NCBI GenBank assembly: GCA_042088665.1 | Contig: JBELMB010000102.1 | Coordinates: forward strand, 1-18,236 | Source of the DNA: JBELMB01 sp042088665 | Lineage (GTDB): Bacteria > Pseudomonadota > Alphaproteobacteria > Rhodobacterales > Rhodobacteraceae | DNA length: 18,236 nt | Reading direction: 5' to 3' | Shown here: positions 14,361 through 18,236 of the stretch, piece after piece | Position numbering within the stretch: the stretch's first letter is position 1 | Layout of the letters: every line of letters starts with the position of its first letter | Notes under the pieces: model-generated | Databases searched by the model: none | What the model was told of the DNA's origin: nothing | Seen by the model: the letters and a program-made list of their open reading frames with translations, nothing else | Program-made: the position numbers and the translations under genes

Positions 14361-14906
14361 ATGGATGAGATCGAGATCACCGACAAACAGGCGCTTTGGG
14401 ATTGGCTCGAAGACAACCACGCCGTGGCGACAAGCATGCGCCTCGTCACGTGGAAAGCGGCGCATCGTAAAAAATATGTTGGCCGGGAGGACGTCCTTGA
14501 CGCGCTCATCGCTTTTGGTTGGATCGATGGCCGGCGATTTGTTGTCGACGCGGAAAAGACCGCCCAGCTGATTTCGCAACGCAAACAGCAAGCCTGGTCG
14601 CAAAGCTACAAGGACCGCGTCGACCGGCTCCGACGCGAGGGCCTGATGCGCCCCGCCGGAGAAGCCGCCGTCGCGCGCGGCAAGGCGTCAGGACTGTGGG
14701 ATTTCTTTGCCGACGTGGACGCCCTGATCGTGCCGGATGACCTCAAGGAGCGGATCAACTTGCAAAAGTGGGATGCTTTGGCCCCGTCCTATCGACGCAA
14801 TGTCTTGCGCTGGATCAAGCTTGCGAAAACCGCAACCACCCGAGGCAAACGGGTTTCAGAAGCGGTTTCTGCAACCGACAGAGGCGAAAAAATCCCGCAA
14901 ATGTAA
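14361..14906 (+). CDS. YdeI/OmdA-family protein
   Basis: The 181-residue cytosolic protein belongs to the YdeI/OmpD-associated family, whose biochemical role is poorly defined. Recognisable blocks are FGWIDGRR (52-59), the segment around WSQSYKDRVDRLRREGLM (79-96) that corresponds to the family WSKxN...L...GxM block, PAGEAAVARGKASGLWD (98-114), IVPDDL (123-128) and the C-terminal YRRNVLRWIKLAKTATTRGKR (residues 144-164), close to the family Ry..l.wi..AK..eTR.kRi pattern. The usual TPR..S signature reads ISQRKQQAWS here, a small deviation. No clear ribosome binding site is seen right before ATG 14361; GAAGG lies about 20 bases upstream. The gene sits between pyrC and pyrE with gaps of 238 and 387 bases and probably has its own promoter. 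Confidence 0.85.
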   Translation: MDEIEITDKQALWDWLEDNHAVATSMRLVTWKAAHRKKYVGREDVLDALIAFGWIDGRRFVVDAEKTAQLISQRKQQAWSQSYKDRVDRLRREGLMRPAGEAAVARGKASGLWDFFADVDALIVPDDLKERINLQKWDALAPSYRRNVLRWIKLAKTATTRGKRVSEAVSATDRGEKIPQM

Positions 14907-15293
14907 CCCGCGATCCAACCGGGTCGCCAGATCGACCTGCTCAGCCTCCTTCGTCAGGTCGCCGGTCGGACGACCGCCATTCAAAGCACAGACCACATGC
15001 AGCGCCAGCAGGGGTTCTGACGCAAACGCGGGGCAATCCCCGGTCCACCCGTCATCCCGGGCGTTGACACCTTTGGCCGAAGCGATCGATCTGAACGAGA
15101 GCACGCTGGTGTACCCCCAAGATCCAGGCACACAAGGCCAAACCCCGAGAGGATCGAAGGCGACCGGTCGCAGTGAATGGCGCGAAGCACGTCGCGGGCT
15201 TGTGCAATATGAGCGAAGACCGACCTCCGCGCCCCCTTCCCACTTGCGCCAAAACGCGCTACCGCCCGCGACATCAACAAAGGAGTGCCGCCC
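14907..15293. other. Intergenic region between the YdeI-like gene and pyrE
   Basis: This 387-base region has no convincing gene. ORFs on both strands cross it, but they lack ribosome binding sites, and the longest one is the antisense shadow of pyrE. The right end holds the pyrE ribosome binding site (AAGGAG, 15280-15285). A TTGACA lies at 15064-15069 without a good -10 partner. Confidence 0.55.
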
Positions 15294-15959
15294 ATGATCC
15301 CCGCGACCTATCCCACACCCGAAGAAATGGCCCGCCTGACCGCGCGCATGCTCTGGGAGATCGAAGCGGTGAACTTCATGACCGACGCGCCGTTCAAACT
15401 GGCCTCCGGGCAACTTTCGCCGGTCTATATCGACTGCCGCAAGCTGATCTCTTATCCGCGCATCCGCGCAACCCTGATGGATTTCCTCACCGTGACGGTG
15501 ATGCGCAACGCGGGATTTGAGGCCTTTGACAACATCGCGGGCGGCGAGACCGCCGGCATCCCCTTTGGCGCGCTGGTGGCGGAGCGCATGGGCCTGCCGA
15601 TGACCTATGTCCGCAAGAAACCCAAGGGGTATGGCCGCAACGCCCGCATCGAAGGCGTGATGACCGAAGGCCAACGCGTGCTTCTGGTCGAGGACCTGAC
15701 CACCGACGGGGGCTCCAAATTGTCTTTCGTGGATGCCATCCGCGAGACCGGCGCAGCCTGTGGTCATACGGCGGTGATCTTTTACTACGGCATCTTCCCC
15801 GAGACGCTGAAGACCCTCGGCGACCACGGCGTCACCCTCCATCACCTGTGCACCTGGTGGGAGGTCCTCGCCGAGGCCCCGGCCAAACACAAGGGCGTCC
15901 TCTCCGAAGTCGAGTCGTTCCTGAAGGACCCGCACGCCTGGCGCGCTGCCCAGAACTGA
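15294..15959 (+). CDS. pyrE: Orotate phosphoribosyltransferase
   Basis: The enzyme adds phosphoribose from PRPP to orotate to make OMP, the fifth step of UMP synthesis, in the cytosol. It has 221 residues. The PRPP-binding motif is VLLVEDLTTDGGS (129-141), and the substrate loop with YVRKKPKGYGRNARIEG (105-121) carries the Lys and Arg residues typical of the family. FKLASGQLSPVYIDCRK (34-50) matches the orotate-binding F-x-SG...P-Y-D stretch. ATG 15294 is chosen over GTG 15285 because AAGGAG (15280-15285) has an 8-base spacing to the ATG and would overlap the GTG. It lies 312 bases upstream of dnaB on the same strand. No obvious terminator follows. Confidence 0.97.
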   Translation: MIPATYPTPEEMARLTARMLWEIEAVNFMTDAPFKLASGQLSPVYIDCRKLISYPRIRATLMDFLTVTVMRNAGFEAFDNIAGGETAGIPFGALVAERMGLPMTYVRKKPKGYGRNARIEGVMTEGQRVLLVEDLTTDGGSKLSFVDAIRETGAACGHTAVIFYYGIFPETLKTLGDHGVTLHHLCTWWEVLAEAPAKHKGVLSEVESFLKDPHAWRAAQN

Positions 15960-16015
15960 GGCGCGCGACTCACTTCAAAAGGCCGCACAACCTGGTGCAG
16001 AACAGCCCACATATT

Positions 16016-16051
16016 TTAACACTTTATTAGTGTTGGTTAACGTTGGGTTAA
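16016..16051. promoter_or_regulatory. CtrA-type binding array (TTAA-N7-TTAA)
   Basis: TTAA at 16037 and TTAA at 16048 form a perfect TTAA-N7-TTAA (followed by C), the core CtrA motif of alphaproteobacteria. Another pair, TTAA at 16016 and TTAG at 16027, also has N7 spacing with one mismatch. The four half-sites are 11, 10 and 11 bases apart, so all fall on the same helical face. The array ends 220 bases before the dnaB ATG. Confidence 0.55.
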
Positions 16052-16171
16052 CAGGAGCGCTTGCGACGTTTGTCGCATAGACTTTAGTAGTGCTTGCCTG
16101 TTGTTAAACTGTCACGTTTGCAACGCACCAAGACCAAATGTTGACCCAAGACCGTTCCTGATGGCAATATG

Positions 16172-16200
16172 TTGATGGACAAGCCGCGCACAGCTTATCC
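16172..16200 (+). promoter_or_regulatory. Candidate dnaB promoter
   Basis: TTGATG (16172-16177), a 17-base spacer and TTATCC (16195-16200) form a moderate sigma-70-like match, 72 bases before the start codon. The -10 element overlaps the DnaA-box-like TTATCCCCA. This rests on pattern only. Confidence 0.3.
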
Positions 16201-16271
16201 CCAGAAACATACACTTTGCACGGTGGCGGAGAGGTTTGATACCTCAACCTTCACATAAGAGCGGGGCAGTC

Positions 16272-17756
16272 ATGAACGAGATCACAACGATCAATCCAAC
16301 AGGCGTGCAGGTCGAACAGGCACAGACCATGCCGCATTCCATCGAGGCCGAACAGCAGTTGCTGGGCGCGATCCTCACCGACAACGACGTCTTTGACAGG
16401 GTGGCCTCCGTCATCCGGGCAGAGCATTTCTACGACCCGGTGCACGCGCGCATCTATGATATTGCCGCGGCCCGGATCGCCAAGAACAACCTTGCCTCCC
16501 CCGTCACGCTGAAGGCCTTCATGGAGGACGACGCAGGCCTCAAGGAACTCGGCGGCGCGGCCTATCTCGCGCGGCTCGCGGCGGCGGCGGTCTCCACCTT
16601 TGCCGTGCGTGACTATGCGCAGATGATCTATGACCTCGCGGTGCGGCGGGACCTCATCCGCCTCGGTCGCGAGATCTCAGGCAAGGCCGCCAAGGTCGAT
16701 GTAGCCTCCGAGCCAAAGGAACAGATCGTCGAGGCGGAACAGGCGCTCTACAAACTGGCAGAGCAGGGCCAGACCGAAAGCGGCTTCCAAAGCTTCCTGC
16801 GCGCCGTCACCGAGGCGGTGAATGTCGCCAATGCCGCCTACCAGCGCGAAGGCGGGTTGGCCGGGCTGTCCACCGGCCTCGTGGACATGGACAAGAAACT
16901 CGGCGGACTGCACCCCTCGGATCTGCTGATCCTCGCGGGCCGTCCCTCCATGGGCAAGACCTCGCTGGCCACGAACATCGCCTTCAACATCGCCAAGGCC
17001 TACCGCAAGGGCGCAAAGCCGGACGGATCGACAGGCACGCTTGACGGCGGCGTCGTGGGCTTCTTCTCATTGGAAATGAGCGCGGAACAGCTGGCAGGCC
17101 GTATCCTGGCAGAGGCCTCTTCTATCTCCTCGCACAAGATCCGTCAGGGCGACATGGAGGAGGACGAATTCCGCCGTTTCGTGCAGGCCGCCAAGGATCT
17201 CGAAGCCTGCCCGCTCTACATCGACGACACCCCGGCCCTGCCCATCAGCCAGGTCGCCGCCCGCGCCCGCCGCCTGAAACGATCGCACGGGCTGGACCTG
17301 CTGATCGTCGACTACCTGCAACTGTTGCGCGGAACCTCGGACAACCGCGTTCAGGAAATCGGCGAAATCTCCATGGGTCTCAAGGCCATCGCCAAGGAAC
17401 TGAACATCCCGGTCATGGCCCTGTCCCAGCTCTCACGTCAGGTCGAAAGCCGTGACGACAAACGCCCGCAGCTCTCGGACCTTCGGGAATCCGGATCGAT
17501 CGAACAGGACGCGGATGTCGTCATGTTCGTCTTCCGCGAGGAGTATTACGTCGAACGCGAAAAACCCTCCGAAGACCGACTTGACGAAATGGTCGCCTGG
17601 CAGGAACGCATGAGCCGGTTGCATGGCAAGGCCGAAGTCATCATCGGCAAGCAACGTCACGGTCCGATCGGCGCCGTGGATCTGGCCTTCGAAAGCCAGT
17701 TCACACGCTTCGGGAACCTGGTGAAGCCCTGGCAACAAGAAGGTGCCATGCAATAA
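16272..17756 (+). CDS. dnaB: Replicative DNA helicase
   Basis: The hexameric 5'-3' helicase unwinds DNA at the replication fork and interacts with primase. The 494 residues are usual for alphaproteobacteria. The N-terminal domain (about 20-125) begins PHSIEAEQQLLGAIL. The RecA-like domain has Walker A GRPSMGKT (223-230), the catalytic Glu in FFSLEMS (264-270), Walker B LLIVDYLQL (343-351), and the ALSQLSRQVE...RPQLSDLRESGSIEQDAD block (383-414). A 15-residue glycine-rich insert lies at about 246-260 between helix and strand; from memory it is normal in this group, and no intein is present. ATG 16272 is preferred over TTG 16236 by family N-termini, although the ribosome binding site (GAGCGGGG) is weak. 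The upstream region suggests cell-cycle control. Confidence 0.97.
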   Translation: MNEITTINPTGVQVEQAQTMPHSIEAEQQLLGAILTDNDVFDRVASVIRAEHFYDPVHARIYDIAAARIAKNNLASPVTLKAFMEDDAGLKELGGAAYLARLAAAAVSTFAVRDYAQMIYDLAVRRDLIRLGREISGKAAKVDVASEPKEQIVEAEQALYKLAEQGQTESGFQSFLRAVTEAVNVANAAYQREGGLAGLSTGLVDMDKKLGGLHPSDLLILAGRPSMGKTSLATNIAFNIAKAYRKGAKPDGSTGTLDGGVVGFFSLEMSAEQLAGRILAEASSISSHKIRQGDMEEDEFRRFVQAAKDLEACPLYIDDTPALPISQVAARARRLKRSHGLDLLIVDYLQLLRGTSDNRVQEIGEISMGLKAIAKELNIPVMALSQLSRQVESRDDKRPQLSDLRESGSIEQDADVVMFVFREEYYVEREKPSEDRLDEMVAWQERMSRLHGKAEVIIGKQRHGPIGAVDLAFESQFTRFGNLVKPWQQEGAMQ

Positions 17757-17823
17757 GACCACGCGCGGATTGGTCCAGCCGGTCCGCGCCCCAATGCGAC
17801 GCGGAAAAGAAACCCGCGCCTGC

Positions 17824-17865
17824 CAGACCAACTTGCCCAGACCTACTTTCCCAGACCTACTTGCC
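17824..17865. repeat. 14-base tandem repeat after dnaB
   Basis: There are three copies of CAGACCTACTTGCC: 17824-17837 (one mismatch), 17838-17851 (one mismatch) and 17852-17865 (exact). Confidence 0.9.
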
Positions 17866-17946
17866 CTGATCAGCGCGCCACAAACCGCGTGCCACAGCCT
17901 GCCAGGCTCAGCGCCCGACGCAGGTCAGCCCAAAACCGGACCCGGG

Positions 17947-18012
17947 TTTCTTTGTTTCAAAAATACTCTGGGGTGAATGCGCGCCCCGGCGCGCAGAGGG
18001 GCAACGCCCCTC
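17947..18012 (+). repeat. Composite intergenic element, copy B, with possible terminator role
   Basis: A 27-base motif (17947-17973, ending ATACTCTGGGG) is followed by two hairpins: TGCGCGC...GCGCGCA (17978-17995) and GAGGGGC-AAC-GCCCCTC (17996-18012). In reverse complement the motif matches copy A (3766-3791) at about 21 of 27 positions, and both have a GGGGC-NNN-GCCCC hairpin on the same side. Read leftward, the hairpins are followed by AGTATTTTTG, so this copy may also end transcription of the aminotransferase gene. I recall this motif as recurrent in Rhodobacteraceae genomes, but that is memory, not a search. Confidence 0.65.
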
Positions 18013-18062
18013 CTCCGCAACGCCCCTTCAGCGAAACGACAGAACACCAGCGCCGCCGCGCC

Positions 18063-18236
18063 CTAAAGCCCGGCAAACCCCGCGTCCAAGGCCGCCAAAA
18101 CCAGATCCACCTGCGCCGCAGAGATCACCAAGGGCGGCGACAGGATCACGTTGGGCCCGGACACTCGCACCATGGCCCCCGCCGCATAAGCCCCTGTCTG
18201 CACGGCTTGAATGGTCTTCTTGTCGATCGGCGCCTT
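18063..18236 (-). CDS. Class-III aminotransferase, C-terminal fragment at window edge
   Basis: The minus-strand frame is open from the right edge to TAG at 18063-18065 and gives 57 residues. The tail VRVSGPNVILSPPLVISAAQ, followed by a helix VDLVLAALDAGFAG, is typical of the C-terminus of PLP-dependent class-III (omega-type) aminotransferases, where the G-N-x-x-x-x-S-P-P-L-x-I block ends the small domain. The PLP lysine and the substrate residues lie outside the window, so the substrate cannot be named. It is convergent with dnaB. Confidence 0.75.
   Translation of the reverse strand, partial: KAPIDKKTIQAVQTGAYAAGAMVRVSGPNVILSPPLVISAAQVDLVLAALDAGFAGL

Larger units (their letters stand above)
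15960..16271. other. AT-rich regulatory region before dnaB
   Basis: This 312-base gap is clearly richer in A+T than the rest of the window. It holds a TTAA half-site array (16016-16051), a 6-bp inverted repeat TGCGAC/GTCGCA (16062-16077), a promoter candidate (16172-16200) and a DnaA-box-like TTATCCCCA (16195-16203). No ORF of interest was seen. Confidence 0.65.
17757..18062. other. Convergent intergenic gap after dnaB
   Basis: This 306-base gap lies between the dnaB stop and the stop of the minus-strand aminotransferase. It holds a 14-base tandem repeat (17824-17865) and copy B of the composite element with two strong hairpins (17947-18012). The frame crossing it (about 17743-17976) has no family-like sequence and I do not call it a gene. 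Confidence 0.6.

Noticed and set aside
14856..15935. Minus-strand ORF of 359 codons over the gap and pyrE
   Set aside because: It mostly mirrors pyrE. The part over the gap reads protein-like in places, but I recognise no family and see no start signal.
15960..16271. Possible replication origin upstream of dnaB
   Set aside because: It is AT-rich with one DnaA-like box and CtrA-like sites, but there is no cluster of DnaA boxes, and alphaproteobacterial origins are usually near hemE. A dnaB regulatory region explains it better.
16956..17045. Intein or extra domain in dnaB at the P-loop region
   Set aside because: DnaB is a common intein site, but the motifs are contiguous; only a short 15-residue glycine-rich insert is present.

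Overview
The window looks like chromosomal DNA of a marine alphaproteobacterium of the Rhodobacteraceae (Roseobacter group). The base composition is GC-rich, long antisense shadow ORFs are common, and the gene products read like that family: a Rhodobacteraceae-type hydrolase-like protein next to glycosyltransferases, a pyrC/pyrE/dnaB neighbourhood, and TTAA-N7-TTAA (CtrA-type) sites. No rRNA, tRNA, CRISPR array, transposase or integrase was found.

Layout. 1-1460 holds most of prfC (peptide release factor 3), cut by the left edge. 1658-2110 is a small exported DUF3299-like protein. 2469-4740 on the minus strand is a moxR (AAA+ ATPase) and coxE-like (VWA) pair. 5177-11188 on the plus strand is a tightly packed glycan-type cluster: a family-2-like glycosyltransferase, a small PAPS sulfotransferase, an 812-residue protein whose N-terminus looks like a decayed sulfotransferase and whose C-terminus is a second glycosyltransferase, an FkbM-type methyltransferase, and a third glycosyltransferase. 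A hydrolase-fold-like protein follows at 11542-12468. A small membrane protein (12514-12789, minus) separates this from a housekeeping block: pyrC, a YdeI/OmdA-like gene, pyrE and dnaB. The right edge holds the last 57 codons of a class-III aminotransferase on the minus strand, in a reading frame only 174 bases long inside the window.

How the genes work together. The first four genes of the glycan cluster overlap or abut (ATGA, TGATG, 2-base gap) and are probably translated as a unit. Together they supply sugar transfer, sulfation and methylation, so the likely product is a decorated, possibly sulfated, surface glycan or glycoconjugate. No flippase, polymerase or exporter lies in the window, so export must be encoded elsewhere. 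pyrC and pyrE supply steps 3 and 5 of UMP synthesis. dnaB has an AT-rich 312-base upstream region with a helically phased array of TTAA half-sites that fits CtrA control.

The most unusual points are: (1) the fusion of a degenerate sulfotransferase to a glycosyltransferase; (2) the phased CtrA-like array before dnaB; (3) two copies of a composite intergenic element (a conserved 26-27 base motif plus a GGGGC-NNN-GCCCC hairpin); and (4) five unrelated short tandem repeats in gaps or across gene ends, two of which duplicate stop codons in frame.
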